Counted from the stretch's first letter, positions 33,934 to 46,892 are shown. The stretch: 64,000 nt of DNA from Tamarix chinensis (GCA_030549775.1 CM060180.1:88513172-88577171), one strand, 5' to 3'. Translations and numbers: made by a program. The notes: a model not told the origin generated them from the sequence alone.

Positions 33934-36900
33934 GCACAGAATGTCAAGTTGGGAATCCCTTCCAACAATCTTATGATCAAGTGAACTACATGGGAAATAG
34001 TTATGGGAGACCGAACAATCCCTACTCCAATGTGTACAATCCTGGATGGAAAAACCATCCAAACTTTAGTTGGAGAAATGAAGTTCCTACAAAGCCTCCG
34101 GGATTCACACAACAACAACCAACACCTCCAGCTCCTTTACCGCCCCAACAACCTCAATCTTCTTCCCTTGAAGAGATGATGTCCAAGTTCATCACTCGCA
34201 CCGAGAGCACCCTTCAAAAACATGATGCTCAAATTCAAGCTCATCTTCAGAAACAAGAAGCCCGCCTCCAAAATCAGGATGCATCCATCAAGAACCTAGA
34301 GGCACAGATTGGACAACTTGCTAATGCCATTTCAGCGAGAGCACCTAACACTTTGCCTAGTAATACAATCATCAACCCCAAAGAGCAAATTAATGCAATA
34401 GCCTTGAGGAGTGGGAAACCACTACTTGAACCATACCCTCAAGAACCCAAGGAAGATAAAGAAAAAGCTCCTGAAGAGAAAGTGCCTGAATCACAACCTG
34501 AGACAATCCACACTTCACCTCAAGAGGTAAATGCATATGTTCCTCCTCCTCCGTTTCCAGGTAGGATTGTACAACGCAAGTTAGATGCTCAATTTGTAAA
34601 ATTTCTTGATATACTTAAGAAAGTGCACATTAACTTGCCGTTGCTTGACATTGTGAGACAGATGCCCAGTTATGGGAAGTTTCTAAAGGACATAATCACT
34701 CACAAGAGGAAACTGGATGATTTTGAAACAGTAAGTTTGAATGAGGAATGCTCTGCAATCTTGCAGAACAAACTTCCTCCTAAGCTTAAGGATCCAGGAA
34801 GTTTCACTATCCCATGTGTAATTGGGGATTTAAAATTCGAGAAGGTATTATGTGATCTTGGTGCTAGCATTAATTTGATGCCCTTCTCTGTTTTCAAGCG
34901 TCTAGGTCTAGGGGAACCAAAACCCACCAATATGTCCCTTCAGTTGGCTGATCGATCTATCAAATATCCGAGGGGAATTATTGAAGATGTTTTAGTTAAA
35001 GTGGACAAATTTATCTTCCCTGTTGACTTTGTTGTGCTAGATATGGAGGAAGACCACAAAGTTCCCCTAATTCTTGGTAGGCCTTTCTTAGCAACAGGAC
35101 GTACTCTTATAGATGTCCAAGAGGGTAAGCTCATTCTTCGTTTCCAAGGCGAAGAAGTCACTTTTAATGTATTTAAGAGCATGAAATACCCCTTAGATGA
35201 TAACACTTGCTATTGTATTGATATCTTAGATAATGTAATTGATGATTGTTTTCAAGCAAGTGTTGTGCAGGATCCCCTGGAAAGGTGTTTGGTTCAACAA
35301 AGAGAGTGGGAGAATGAAGAGAAAGAAGAAGAGGTTGTCCGGTACTTGAATGCACATCCACCATATGGTCGTCACACTATGGTCCCCTTACAAGGGCTAG
35401 AGAGGGCCCAGATTCCAAAATTGAAGTCATCTATTGAGGAACCTCCCACACTAGAGCTTAAGCCACTACCTCAGCATTTGAAATATGCATTTCTTGGTCA
35501 TAATGATACACTTCCCATCATTATTTCTTCATCTTTGACTAATTTGCAGGAAGAAAAATTGATGAGAGTGCTTAAGGAACGACAGAAGGCTTTCGGATGG
35601 ACCATTGCTGATATTAGAGGGATTAGCCCTTCCATGTGCATGCAAAAAATTCTCATGGAAGACAACCACAAGAAAGTGATCCAACCTCAAAGGCGATTGA
35701 ACCCAACAATGCAAGAGGTGGTGAAGAAGGAGGTAATTAAGCTATTAGATGCAGGTATGATCTATCCAATCTCTGATAGCTCTTGGGTTAGTCCTGTCCA
35801 AGTGGTTCCCAAGAAAGGGGGAATCACGGTAATCAAGAATGATAATAACGAATTGGTGCCTACTAGAACTGTTACAGGTTGGCGTGTCTGCATTGATTTT
35901 AGAAAGTTGAATGATGCCACTAGAAAAGACCACTTCCCCCTTCCCTTCATTGACCAAATGCTTGAACACTTGGCGGGGCATGACTATTATTGCTTTCTTG
36001 ATGGGTATTTTGGTTATATGCAAATACCTATTTCCCCTGAGGACCAAGAGAAGACAACCTTTACTTGTCCTTATGGCACCTTCGCATATAGACGGATGCC
36101 ATTTGGTCTTTGTAATGCCCCCGCCACTTTTCAAAGATGTATGATGGCTTTATTTCATGATATGATTGAAAAATTTATGGAAATTTTTATGGATGATTTT
36201 TCGGTTTTTGGGTCGTCATTTGATGCATGCTTAAATAATCTTGAACTTGTTCTTAAGCGTTTTGAGGATACAAATTTGGTTTTAAATTGGGAAAAGTGTC
36301 ATTTAATGGTCCAGGAAGGAATAGTTTTAGGGCATAAGATTTCATGCAAAGGGATAGAGGTAGACAAAGCTAAAATTGAAGTCATTGAGAAATTGCCACC
36401 CCCCACATGTGTTAAAGATATACGTAGTTTCCTTGGTCATGCAGGTTTCTATAGACGCTTCATTAAAGATTTTTCAAAAATTTCAAAGCCTCTTTGTGAT
36501 CTGTTGGCTAAAGATGTGCCCTTTCACTTTTCTGATGCATGTCTGGCTGCCTTTAACACTTTAAAGGCAAAACTGGTAGATGCTCCGATTATTGTTACTC
36601 CTGACTGGAATTTACCTTTCGAGATTATGTGTGATGCTAGTGATGTTGCTATAGGAGCAGTCTTGGGGCAGCGTAAGGAAAAAAAAATTCATACTATCTA
36701 TTATGCTAGCAAGACTTTGAATTCTGCACAAATGAATTATGCAACAACGAAAAAAGAATTGCTAGCTGTGGTTTTCTCCTTTGACAAGTTCCGTTCTTAT
36801 CTATTGCTTAACAAGGTCATTGTCTATACTGACCATGCGGCCTTGAAGTATCTTTTTAGTAAGCAGGATGCAAAGCCCAGAATCATTCGGTGGATTTTAT

Positions 36901-38348
36901 TGTTGCAAGAGTTCGACTTGGAAATTAGGGATAGGAAGGGAAGTGAGAATCAAGTAGCTGATCATCTTTCTCGTTTACCCTCTACCTACGTGATTAATCA
37001 GGAAGCTACACCTATTCAAGATGCATTTCCCGATGAAACACTCTACGCTATTACAAATCATCCTTGGTATGCTGATATTGCAAACTATCTTGTAAGTGGA
37101 ATCTTACCCAATGATCTTTCCTTTCATCAAAGGAAGAAGTTCTTACATGATCTGAGGTATTACTTTTGGGATGATCCTTACCTCTATAGGATTTGTGCTG
37201 ATCATGTCATTAGAAGATGCATCCCTGAGCATGAAATGCATTCTATACTATCTCATTGTCATAGTAAAGAGTGTGGTGGCCATTTTGGCCCCACCAAAAC
37301 TGCTGCAAAAGTCTTGCAATGTGGATTCTATTGGCCTACCTTATTTCATGATGCATACTCCTTTGCTAAGACTTGTGATAGGTGTCAAAGAATGGGAAAT
37401 ATGTCTAGAAAACAAGAGATGCCCCTCACAAACATTCTTGTAGTGGAGTTATTTGATGTTTGGGGAATCGATTTTATGGGACCATTTCCTAAGTCTATGG
37501 TGAATGAATATATTCTTGTGGCAGTTGATTATGTATCTAAGTGGGTAGAGGCTATAGCCACTCCCACAAATGATGCAAAAGTCGTCACTAAATTTTTGAA
37601 AAAGAATATCTTTTCAAGGTTTGGGACACCTAAGACTATCATTAGTGATGGGGGTTCTCATTTTTGCAATAGAGCATTTAATGCTCTTTTGAGTAAGTAT
37701 GGAGTTAAACATAAGGTTTCTACCCCATACCATCCTCAAACTAGCGGCCAAGTGGAGGTGTCAAACCATGAGCTTAAGAGAATTCTTGAGAAAACGGTTA
37801 GCTCTTCTAGAACGGATTGGTCCTTGAAACTTGACGATGCTCTATGGGCTTACCGAACAGCTTTTAAAACTCCTATTGGAATTTCCCCTTATAATCTAGT
37901 TTTTGGAAAATCTTGTCATCTCCCTGTAGAACTTGAGCATAAATCATTTTGGGCTACCCGTCTCCTTAACTTTGATATGCAAGCTGCAGGTGAGAAGAGG
38001 CTCCTTCAATTGAATGAACTCGATGAATTCCGGCTTAAGGCATATGAGAGTGCTAGGCTATACAAAGAGCGCACGAAAAGGATTCATGATCAACGCATCA
38101 CCAAACGAGCATTTGAAGTGGGGCAACAAGTGCTTCTATTTAATTCTCGTTTGCGATTGTTCCCTGGAAAGCTTAGATCCCGATGGTCAGGACCATTCCC
38201 AATCAGACAAGTATTTCCATCCGGAGCAGTCGAAATCTCTAGCCTCGATAAAGAGCCATTCAAAGTGAATGGGCAAAGGTTGAAGGTGTATGAAGGTGGT
38301 GAGGTTGCAGCCCTCAAAACCACCATTCTTCTGGATGATCCTAAGTGA
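33879..38348 (+). CDS. pol: Gag C-terminus plus Pol of Athila A: PR, RT, RNase H, integrase
   Basis: A 1489-codon open frame. The first Met (33879) is probably not a natural start; this is the continuation of gag. A CX2CX3HX4C knuckle lies at residues 10-22. The protease has C-DLGAS at 325-330 and LILGRPF at 397-403. RT has FLDGYFGY at 706-713 and the catalytic FMDD at 770-773 (Athila-typical F for Y). RNase H starts near CDASD at 918. Integrase has an HHCC zinc region ending C1166-x2-C1169 and the triad D1198, D1257, E1293 with exactly 35 residues between the last two. A GPF motif (RSRWSGPF) near 1434 ends it. All catalytic residues are present and no stop interrupts. Expression in this copy needs a frameshift or a start downstream. 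In summary it is coding-competent pol behind a broken gag junction. Confidence 0.93.
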   Translation: MQVQANAPMCELCAGSHLSTECQVGNPFQQSYDQVNYMGNSYGRPNNPYSNVYNPGWKNHPNFSWRNEVPTKPPGFTQQQPTPPAPLPPQQPQSSSLEEMMSKFITRTESTLQKHDAQIQAHLQKQEARLQNQDASIKNLEAQIGQLANAISARAPNTLPSNTIINPKEQINAIALRSGKPLLEPYPQEPKEDKEKAPEEKVPESQPETIHTSPQEVNAYVPPPPFPGRIVQRKLDAQFVKFLDILKKVHINLPLLDIVRQMPSYGKFLKDIITHKRKLDDFETVSLNEECSAILQNKLPPKLKDPGSFTIPCVIGDLKFEKVLCDLGASINLMPFSVFKRLGLGEPKPTNMSLQLADRSIKYPRGIIEDVLVKVDKFIFPVDFVVLDMEEDHKVPLILGRPFLATGRTLIDVQEGKLILRFQGEEVTFNVFKSMKYPLDDNTCYCIDILDNVIDDCFQASVVQDPLERCLVQQREWENEEKEEEVVRYLNAHPPYGRHTMVPLQGLERAQIPKLKSSIEEPPTLELKPLPQHLKYAFLGHNDTLPIIISSSLTNLQEEKLMRVLKERQKAFGWTIADIRGISPSMCMQKILMEDNHKKVIQPQRRLNPTMQEVVKKEVIKLLDAGMIYPISDSSWVSPVQVVPKKGGITVIKNDNNELVPTRTVTGWRVCIDFRKLNDATRKDHFPLPFIDQMLEHLAGHDYYCFLDGYFGYMQIPISPEDQEKTTFTCPYGTFAYRRMPFGLCNAPATFQRCMMALFHDMIEKFMEIFMDDFSVFGSSFDACLNNLELVLKRFEDTNLVLNWEKCHLMVQEGIVLGHKISCKGIEVDKAKIEVIEKLPPPTCVKDIRSFLGHAGFYRRFIKDFSKISKPLCDLLAKDVPFHFSDACLAAFNTLKAKLVDAPIIVTPDWNLPFEIMCDASDVAIGAVLGQRKEKKIHTIYYASKTLNSAQMNYATTKKELLAVVFSFDKFRSYLLLNKVIVYTDHAALKYLFSKQDAKPRIIRWILLLQEFDLEIRDRKGSENQVADHLSRLPSTYVINQEATPIQDAFPDETLYAITNHPWYADIANYLVSGILPNDLSFHQRKKFLHDLRYYFWDDPYLYRICADHVIRRCIPEHEMHSILSHCHSKECGGHFGPTKTAAKVLQCGFYWPTLFHDAYSFAKTCDRCQRMGNMSRKQEMPLTNILVVELFDVWGIDFMGPFPKSMVNEYILVAVDYVSKWVEAIATPTNDAKVVTKFLKKNIFSRFGTPKTIISDGGSHFCNRAFNALLSKYGVKHKVSTPYHPQTSGQVEVSNHELKRILEKTVSSSRTDWSLKLDDALWAYRTAFKTPIGISPYNLVFGKSCHLPVELEHKSFWATRLLNFDMQAAGEKRLLQLNELDEFRLKAYESARLYKERTKRIHDQRITKRAFEVGQQVLLFNSRLRLFPGKLRSRWSGPFPIRQVFPSGAVEISSLDKEPFKVNGQRLKVYEGGEVAALKTTILLDDPK

Positions 38349-38516
38349 AGTGAGAAAGTCAAGCTAATGACTATAAACAAGCGCTTCTTGGGAGGCAACC
38401 CAATATTTTTTTTATTCTATTTAATTTTTTTATTTTTCTTATTTTGGTTTTCTTGGTTTGTTTGCTCTTTGTTTCCTTATGGATTTTTTTCCTCTTTTCT
38501 TTTGTGCTTCTTATTT

Positions 38517-38534
38517 CACATTGAGGACAATGTG
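38517..38534 (+). other. Conserved hairpin in the post-pol region of A
   Basis: CACATTG-AGGA-CAATGTG, a perfect 7-bp stem with a 4-nt loop. Element D keeps CATTGAGGACAAT at the equivalent place. Confidence 0.6.
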
Positions 38535-38540
38535 ATACAT

Positions 38541-38553
38541 AAGCATGGGGGAG
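38541..38553 (+). promoter_or_regulatory. Second PPT-like site of A
   Basis: AAGCATGGGGGAG, identical over 13 nt to the PPT at 40068-40080 and about 1.5 kb upstream of it, 6 nt after the hairpin. Confidence 0.5.
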
Positions 38554-40067
38554 AAGATGGCCTATCCTTGTCATTTGGTTAGTATTCTATTCTTCCCTAT
38601 TTTATTTTGATGAGTGTTGCTATCTTTTTCCTTGGTCATTTCTTTCAGATTTTTATCTAAAAAAAATCAAAACAAATAAAGAAAAGAAAAGGAAATGACC
38701 CTTCATTTATGATATTAAAGAGTGTGTTTTGTCTTGCAATGGCATGAGTGTTTAGTTTGGTGTGATAAGACCCTTTAAATCATCTTTTGAAAATGGATTT
38801 CTATGTGCTTAAATGTTTTGGTTGCATTGTTATGAGAAAAGTATAATTGTGTTTGAGAACTTTAGGGTTATATATGCCTTAACATTCTTGTGGTATTGTA
38901 GTTTGACTTATGCTGATTTACTCTTTGCCAAAAGGTGTTAGATTTAGAGAATTTTGGACCTAGTGAGACTTTGAGCCTTTAGACTGATACATCACTACAG
39001 TCTCTTATTTTTTCTTTTGTGTGTGTCTCCCACCATGACTTGGGAAACTAGAACTTGTAATGGTTTTCTTCAAAGCCACATATGACTTAGACGTGCATTA
39101 AAATGATAGAGGCACTTGTTTTTTTGTCATAACCTACATTAGCCAAATAGCCTGACCTTCACATTTTATCCTTTGCTAACCCGTTGTGCTTATGGCCATT
39201 TTCTTGATCTAAACACACATGTAACCCAATTTCCTTTATCCCTCCCTAAGTCTAGAATCAATGGTTGTTGCGCAATTTCAAAAAAAAAAAAGAAGAGAAA
39301 GTTGGGAGTATGGTGTAATCTAAGCATGAGGGAGGTGTGAAAGAGTAAATGGTTGTGTATGATGAAGAGCAAATCGATATATCTCTCTCAAAAAAAAAAA
39401 GGAGAAGAAGAAGAAGAATCAATAAGAAGTTTTGGGTGCTTGTGTTTCGTGATGAAAAGTTGGGATGGTAAAATATATGTTATTAAAAAAAATATCTCAT
39501 TGGTACTAGACTTTTAAATCTACTTCCAAAAAATAAAAAATTCCGTCCTAACCTTTTAACCTATGGCCCCATTACAACCCTAATAAGACCTCTTGATTGT
39601 TGTGTGTTCTAAGTCTTTCTAGTGGTGGAGAATCGAAAAGCATTCCAAGCATATGGATGATCTTGATCATGAGTGAGAGGACTAGAGCAGAACCTTTAAA
39701 TAAAATAAAACACATGAGAGTGTGTGTCCACAAGACCTAAAGTGAGAATTCTAATTTGAAACTTTGAGGGAAGAGTGAGTTGGTATATGGCTGCCTACTG
39801 TCCACAATTGGATGTCCTTTGTTGCATGGCATGTCCCTAGAGCTCGATAGCACGGTTACATTTCTCACATGTGGGGGCAACCTAAATATCTTTTGAAAAA
39901 GGATTTTGAGCTTTTAATTGTTATATTTTTGGGTCTTATTGCTCCTTACTTGACTCTTGTGCTATTAAAGGGCTAAACACACTTTTCTGAGAAAGGGATC
40001 CTACTACTTTTCTTTTACCACATGGTGGGTTTCTTGTATTACTTTACTTGGGGACAAGCAAATGTTT

Positions 40068-40080
40068 AAGCATGGGGGAG
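40068..40080 (+). promoter_or_regulatory. PPT of Athila A
   Basis: AAGCATGGGGGAG followed by one T and the 3' LTR start TGATAAG. Plus-strand priming site. Confidence 0.8.
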
Positions 40081-40081
40081 T

Positions 40082-41460
40082 TGATAAGTGTGACTTTTAC
40101 ATCTTATTCCTAAGGTTTATAAGAGTTTTTACCTTTAATTTCAGTCAGAATTCTCCCTTTTTGTTCTTGTTACTGCCTTTGTGTTGTGAAAATTGGGGTC
40201 TCAAGCAAAAAAATAATCATGAAGGATGAAGAACAAGAATAACCTTAAAGGGAGAAGAAAGGAGAAAAAAAAGGAGCAAAGAGGAGCAAAAGTTAAAGTG
40301 GAAAAAGAAAGAATGCATATTTAAAGTATATGGGCCTGAAAGAAGTGAAATTTAGACCAATAAAAAGTCTGAATTTGGAAAATCTTTCAACATCAAAGTT
40401 TTAGATATTTTTAATAGCTTTCCAACACATCCAAAATCAGCTTAATCGGAGTTAAGATGAAAAAGTTATGGTCAAAATACGAATTATGGTCAAAGCTGAC
40501 ACGGGAAGCCCATCGTTACGGAAACCCTAGCGATCCACGAGGCGGTAGTGTAAAAAACTCTTATTCTAATAGCTCGAGGCAGCCTCCACTCCCTCTCTTT
40601 TCTCTCTTCTCTATCCTCTTCCCCAATTCATCAAGATCTCTCTTGTAAATTAGAGACGGAGATTCAAGAAGAAGTTAATTTTTGCAAGAATTTGTGAACA
40701 TCAAGGGTATTATCTAATGATATTTTCTTTATCTATGGAATCTCTTATTGTTTTTAATATTCTTGCTATGAATTTGATGGGCTAGATCTTGTGCTAAGGT
40801 GAAGGGGAATTTTCCCCGATCCTAATGTGTTGAATTATTGCATCCTTTTTTATTCAATTCATAATGTATGTGTTGTGTTATTGATTGATTGTCGAATTTT
40901 TGAACCACGGCCGAGTTCTGATTTTCGGTGTGGGAAATACCGGTGAGATCGAGAGATAATCCAGTATTAGACCCAATAGCACAACGGGAGATTAAATTGT
41001 AGGTCGAGAGACGATCGATTTGACCTCTTCAACAATAAAGGAGGAAACTTTATAGACTTTAATGCATTACATTCTATTAGACTCTAAGCTAGAGATAGTT
41101 AGGGCCATAGATATGTAATAGGGTGGTTGTGGCTTGAGAAAGCACAACACTTTCTATCCTTGTTGGCATGATTGATTATGATTGTTGAATTATTTTGTGA
41201 TGTGATCTTCAATTACATGTGAGGATCGGGGGCGATGAATCGGAACCTTAGCTCTTCTATTTATTTGAGTGACTTGAGTGCTATTTTCCTTTCTTTTTAG
41301 CTTATTTAGTTATTTTAGCTTACAATTTATTATTTCATATCATCTCGTAGTTTAGACATAGTTATGTTCTATCATTGTCCTAGTGGTCATTCACCAATCC
41401 TTGTGGGATCGACCTTGACTACTACTCTGACCCCGTGCACTTGCGGGTAGGAACGTGTCA
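40082..41460 (+). repeat. 3' LTR of Athila A
   Basis: 1379 bp, nearly identical to the 5' LTR. Visible differences include a small deletion near 40192 and an extra AAG near 40670. Confidence 0.95.
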
Positions 41461-41465
41461 CTTAA

Positions 41466-41962
41466 CATAACTTTATGATTTTCCTAACCAATAATAATAT
41501 TATCGTTAATAATGGTCTACAACTTTAGGGTTATTATGATTAAGACTCTTCCTCGTTTACTATTATTATTATTACTAACCTCACTAGTATTCCTACTATT
41601 ATTACTAATGCTAGCTACGACTTATTATCATTATCTTTACTATTATGGTAAACATTTTAACCCTTATATTACTATTATCATTTTTACTATCATTGCTATT
41701 AGTATTATTATTAATTATTAATTATTATTATTATTATTATTAATGCCATTACTATTATTATTATTTCTACTTAACCTAACTTTATTTCTATTATTATTGT
41801 TATTATTACCACTATCATTATCATTATTTCCTTACTAATATTGTTAGTACTAACTTTTTCCTTTATCACTTTTATTTATTAGCATAAATATTTGGACCCT
41901 TATATTATTATTATCATTTTGGTTACTATTATTATTGTTGTTGTTATTATTATTATACTTAA

Positions 41963-41997
<35 letters not shown>

Positions 41998-42440
41998 GTA
42001 TTATTTAAATCGAAGTTGGCGTATTATCATTTTGTTGTTAAAGAAGAAGAATACTTAAGCCTTAGTATTTTTACTATTTAATATTCGAATATTACTAATA
42101 TTATTCCTAATGCCTTTAGCACTAACATTTTTACTATGATATCAATATTAGTTATTACTATTATTATTGTTATTATTTATTACTATTATTGTGACAAAAA
42201 CATTTGAACCCTTATATTATCATTATTCAAAATATAACTTTTATCATTATTATCTTTAGGAATATTTGTACTTTGTTGGTATTGCAATTATTATACTATT
42301 ATTTTAACCCTAATACTATTATTAGACTTAGCCTTAAAAATGCTAGGGTCTCTATCATTATAAGCATTAGCATTACTACTATTATTATTATTGTCACTAT
42401 TTTGCTATAACTAGTATTAGTGCTATTATTAGAAGAATAA
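41466..42440. repeat. Triplet microsatellite of T2, right part
   Basis: Degenerate TTA/TAC/TCA triplets continuing after Athila A. Ile/Tyr-rich frames here are artefacts. Confidence 0.9.
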
Positions 42441-42657
42441 AGCTATTAGGTTTAATAATGTAAGTATAGTAATAAATATTAACATAAACATATTTTGACT
42501 AGTAATATCTAGTAGGCTAACTTGAAGATAAAAACTCTAGTTTTCATGTATAATACTCCCTTTAATAATAATAATAATCCTAATCTTAGACTAAAATAAG
42601 GAGTAATGGTACTTTTGGTAGGAGGGAAACTAATCCGTAGTATTTTCCCTCTTATAG

Positions 42658-42719
42658 GTGAATCGAGCCAAAACTCTAAGGAGTCGTAGGAGCGTGCTCC
42701 AAGCCCGGCGTCGCTTTAG
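42658..42719 (+). other. 62-nt exon-like block of T2 LTR
   Basis: Acceptor TTTTCCCTCTTATAG before and donor GTAAGG after, same length as in T1, with the GGAGCGTGCTCC hairpin at 42689-42700 unchanged. Confidence 0.45.
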
Positions 42720-43924
42720 GTAAGGATGTAGCTAAGGCCCATGTGTGTTATGTTACTTGTATACCTTGGATGCTATATATATCATGTTATATTGTGTATC
42801 GTATGATTGTCCTTAACTTGTCTTCTGTGTAGCGCGGCTTGGAGTTGATGTATGTTTGTATGTGCCTCTTATAGCATGAGTATGATATGTATATATGGTG
42901 TTTATGGTGTGATATGATATGGACCTCTAGGACATGCATGCTAGGACAATTGATAATATGATATGGGAATGAAAGGACAAAAAGAAAGAAATGGGAAGTG
43001 AGTCATTAAGGGGGATATGAGGTTGACCAAAATACCTCATGATCTATGAGACTAAATTAAAGAGGAAGAAATGACCAAAATGAATGAGAGATGGTAACCA
43101 TACATGGGAATCTTAAAATTTGCATGGGGACTTTGGGTGTTTGCATGGGATAGATAAAACTTGCATGGGGGTGACCTTCACGTGAGAAAAGTTGATTTAG
43201 GGTGTAAATAAGCTAAGGGGAGAGTTGTGGAGTGATTAGAGACTTGGGGTGAAAAATAGTACGTAGGCTGATGTAAGGGTGTATAAGGGACCCGATTAGG
43301 GTTTTGGGAGGAAGTAATAATCTAGAAATTGTGGAAGAAAAAATGATTAAGGGAGAGTGGAGTACGGGTTAAGAATGGGAATTTATTATGTAAGGGGTGA
43401 GTATGGGTGCCATAGGCGAGAAGGAATATTGAGTGAGAAATAGAGAGGTTACTTGTGGGAGAAGAAATGTACTAGGGTTTGAAATGGCCAACTAGGGTTT
43501 TTCCGGTCACATGTGGAATCAAGTGGTAAAGCGATATGATTTGGGACTGAATCTAATGAGTTAAGGTGTGGGGCGATAAACGAGGTAATGGTAGTGTAAG
43601 TGAGAGAGGGGGTTGGGCCACATCGATGCAATTAGGGTTTTCAAGGGAAAACCCTAGGGGGTGATAGTAGGTGGAGTTGATGCCATAAAGTGTTGGGCCT
43701 AACCCACACCTGTAGGAGTTGCGTTTTTCATTAAAGGGTAAGTGTAAAGGGAAATGGATGTCGAGGTATGATAAGGGGCGCACGAGTCTCAACATATGTG
43801 ATGGGCCCCCTTGGGAGGATAGAAGTAGAAGGTAGTTGTTATGCATGTCAAGGGTAAAAAGCTTTATCTAATAAGACACGAATAAGATACTAATCACTTA
43901 AAGAGTAAGATTTTTGAGTTGGGC
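42720..43924 (+). other. T2 LTR interior, no gene
   Basis: G-rich repeated phrases (TAGGGTTTGCATGG-type, also in T1 at 22270-22400). A minus-strand frame at 43553-43846 has no domain. Confidence 0.5.
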
Positions 43925-44270
43925 CTAGACCGATCCACTAGCATAATAGTGGCCAGGTGCTGGGGTGCCCTGGAGACTGATCCACCGGCATATAATAGTG
44001 GTTAGGTGCGTTCTGCCCTATAAGTGACCGATCCACTAGCTATAATAGTGGGGGATCCCAAGCTCAAAAAACCAAACATTATGTTGCCAATGAATCATGG
44101 GAAAGCTAATATATACTTACAGTGAAATACCATGAGAGTCGGGGCCAGACCGATCCACCGACATAATAGTGGCAGGAGCGTTCTGCCCTGAAGACCGATC
44201 CATCGGCATATAATAGTGGTTAGGTGCGTTATGCCCTATAAGTGACCGATCCATCGGCTATAATAGTGGG
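43925..44270 (+). repeat. Palindromic-site array of T2
   Basis: Six units of GACCGATCCACCGGCATATA type, each followed by ATAGTGG, in two blocks of three with about 48-bp spacing and a ~75-bp spacer between blocks. Confidence 0.78.
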
Positions 44271-44832
44271 GTTCCCGCACTCGCATGGATTAATAAAGAT
44301 TATGGTGTGAAATGACTACATTTAACAGAGATTCAAAAAAAAAAAGTCTAATTGGACCATAGCCGGCCTTTATTATCTAGATTACTACATGCGGCTTATG
44401 TGAATGTGCCATGTATGCTATGTTGTATGTTTTGTATGTTTGGCCTTAGCGCATCTGTTACCTTACTCAGTACGTAGCCTACTAATCACTTGTTTCATGG
44501 GTGGAAGACCCATATGAGCTTGTGTAGGTAGGGGATGACGTCTTCGATGCCTACGACACTTACAAGGCATCGAGCGGGGCTGAGTGTTGATCCTAGACCT
44601 AACTTGGAAATTGAGAGCGACTCGGTCGGACTCTGTTTCTTTTACTGGACCATGTATTATCATATTTTAGTTGTGTTTTTGTACTATGCCTTATGCTTTG
44701 AAAATCTCTAGCCACGTACTCTTTGGATTATAATCCTAAACTGCACTCTAATTTCTGTATGACTTGTGCTTTACTAATGACTTGGGTTTTTAGTTATGAC
44801 TCGTGTTTAATGTTAACCTTATTTAGTCTTAG

Positions 44833-44878
44833 CACTTAGTATTGTGACGGTAGGAGTGAACCGATCTAGTACTAAGTG
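44833..44878 (+). other. U5 stem-loop of T2
   Basis: CACTTAGTA pairs with TACTAAGTG (9 bp outer stem); the inner part is weaker than in T1. It ends 100 nt before the LTR end. Confidence 0.65.
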
Positions 44879-45564
44879 TGGCGGTAATGCCCCCGAATTT
44901 ACGGTTTTATCTTTTCATTTCCGTTAAACCCTTTTAATTAAACGTAATTTTTCAGTAGTAAATTTTGGGGGTGTTACACATTCACTCAGGATTCTTTAGG
45001 CATATGATGGTTTTGAGGCTCTTAACATCTCTGCCTTCATAAACTTTTAATTAGTTTCCATTTACCTTAATTGTTCCTTTTTCTGTACTACTTATCTCTA
45101 TCACTCGAGAATGAAAAACTTGTGTCACTATGAATTGTCCAGACCAACATGAATGCAACTTACTAGGGAACAATTGCATGCGGGAATTAAAAAGGAGTAC
45201 TTGTTGCCCCTTTTCAAAATCTCATTTTGCGATTATTTGATCATGCATCCTCTTGGTGTGATCCTTGTAGATTCAAGCATTTTCATATGTGCTTACTTGA
45301 AATTCATCAAGCTTGTTTAGTTATAGGAGCCTCCTTTCACCCACAGCTTGCATGTCAATGTTAAGAAAATGAGTAGTCCAAAAAGCTTTATATCAAGTTC
45401 TATAGAAAGGTGTCAAGATTTTCCAAAAACAAGCTTATAGGGAGACATTCTTATAGGGGCTTTAAAAGCGGTCCTATATGCCCAAAGTGTGTCATCTAAC
45501 TTTAAAGAATAATCTTTCCTAAAAGAATTAACCATTTTTTTCGATATCCTTTTAATTTATGGAT

Positions 45565-46090
45565 TTAAAGCTTTACATGTATGCTAGTTTGGGGATGATA
45601 TGGAGTTGTAACCTTATGTGTAACTCCATATTTAGCCAAGATAGCACTATATGATTTATTACAGAAATAAGAACCCCTGTCACTTATGATAGTTCTTAGC
45701 ATTCCAAATCTCAAAAAAGATATTCTTTTCCAAGAATTTGGTGACAACTTTTGCATCGTTAGTGGGAGTTGCAATAGCCTCCACCCACTCAGACACATAA
45801 TCAACTACAACAAGGATATATTCATTACATATAGACTTAGGGAATGGTCCCATAAAGTTAATACCCCACACATCAAATAATTCAACAACTAAAATATTTG
45901 TAAGAGGAATTTCTTATTTCGAGAAATATTGCCAACTCTTGGACATCTATCATAAGCCTTAGCAAAAGCATTAGTATCATTAAATAATGTAGGCCAATAA
46001 AAACCACTCTATATAACCTTAGTTGCAGTTATGGTGGGTCCAAAATGACCACCATATTCTTTACTATGATAATGAGATAAAATAGAATGA
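45565..46090 (-). pseudogene. Integrase remnant of D
   Basis: Minus-strand pieces match the integrase of [21 protein letters not shown] and GSYFCNKSYSAILAKYGVTH, plus YHPQTS. An HHCC-like region lies upstream at 45900-46090. Frame breaks (for example in FFEIWNAKN) and a changed end (SIHVKL where A has the catalytic-Glu segment) make it inactive. Confidence 0.8.
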
Positions 46091-46593
46091 AAATCATGTT
46101 TAGGGATGCAATCCTTATTATTTGATCAGAACATATTTTATAAAGGCAAGGATCATCCCAGAAATAATATCTCAAGTCCTGCATTTATTTTCTCCTTTGA
46201 CGATATGACAAGTCATTAGGCAGAATTCCACTTACAAGGTAATTTACACTATCAGCATACTAGGGATGATTTGTAACTGCGTAGAGTGTCTCATCAGGGT
46301 ACGTGTCATAAATAGGCTCACCTCTTACTTATCTCGTATGACAATGGTAAGCGGGACAAAATGATATGCTAAATTATTGTCGCTTCCCTTCTTATCCCTT
46401 ATTTCCAAGTCAAATTCTTGTAGCAATGGAATCCATTGAATTATTCTAGGCTTAGCATCTTGCTTAAAAAAAGATATCTCAAAGAAGTATGGTCATTATA
46501 AATAACGATTTTATTAAGCAACAAGTAAGGGAGAAACTTATCAAAAGAATATATCACAGCTAACAATTCTTTTTCGGTAGTAGCATAATTCTT

Positions 46594-46892
46594 TCACTCA
46601 AAATTCAATTTTTTTCTGGCATAATAGATAGTATGGAAAATTTTATCCCTATTTTGTCCCAAAATTTCTCCTAAAACTACATCACTTGTATCACACATGA
46701 TTTCAAAATGAAAGTTCCAATTCGGAGCAATGATAATAAGAGCATTCGCCAATTTTTCTTTAAGAGTGTTAAAAGCCTGTAAGCACTCATCAGAAAATTT
46801 GAAGGTTGAATCTTTAGCCAATAGGTCACATAGAGGTTTTGAAATTTTTGCAAAGTTATTAATGAATCGTCTATAGAAACCAACATGATCAA
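46594..46892 (-). pseudogene. RNase H remnant of D
   Basis: Encodes FKFSDECLQAFNTLKEKLAN and IMCDTSDVVLGEILGQNRDK then HTIYYA, colinear with the RNase H of A. Two overlapping frames indicate a frameshift. Confidence 0.8.

Larger units (their letters stand above)
38349..40067 (+). other. Post-pol non-coding region of Athila A
   Basis: 1.7 kb with no ORF above about 70 codons and no env-like protein. It starts with the Athila landmark AAGCGCTTCTTGGGAGGCAA. It has poly-A/GA-rich tracts near 39280 and 39390. It contains the hairpin and a second PPT-like site listed separately. Confidence 0.75.
31399..41460 (+). mobile_element. Athila-type Ty3/gypsy element A, complete (TSD CTTAA)
   Basis: Two nearly identical LTRs (31399-32775 and 40082-41460), a PBS, gag, a complete pol, a PPT and the duplication CTTAA at 31394-31398 and 41461-41465. 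By eye the LTRs differ at only roughly a dozen or so sites in 1.38 kb, so the insertion is recent. It lies inside solo LTR T2. There is no env-like gene, although some Athila members have one. Confidence 0.97.
29707..44978 (+). mobile_element. Solo LTR T2 of the M/T family (TSD CATTC), interrupted by Athila A
   Basis: Starts TGAAATATCCCAAAAATCC, ends TTTTGGGGGTGTTACA, with CATTC at 29702-29706 and 44979-44983. Without A it is about 5.2 kb. Its order of parts equals that of T1: AT-rich U3, CT-rich TATA/leader, triplet repeats, 62-nt block, palindromic-site array, stem-loop. No internal retroviral region is present. Confidence 0.88.

Noticed and set aside
35745..36134. Antisense open frames opposite pol of Athila A
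   Set aside because: Shadows of the coding strand; no independent support.
38349..40067. An env-like gene downstream of pol in Athila A
   Set aside because: No frame above about 70 codons and no signal peptide or membrane segments of env type.
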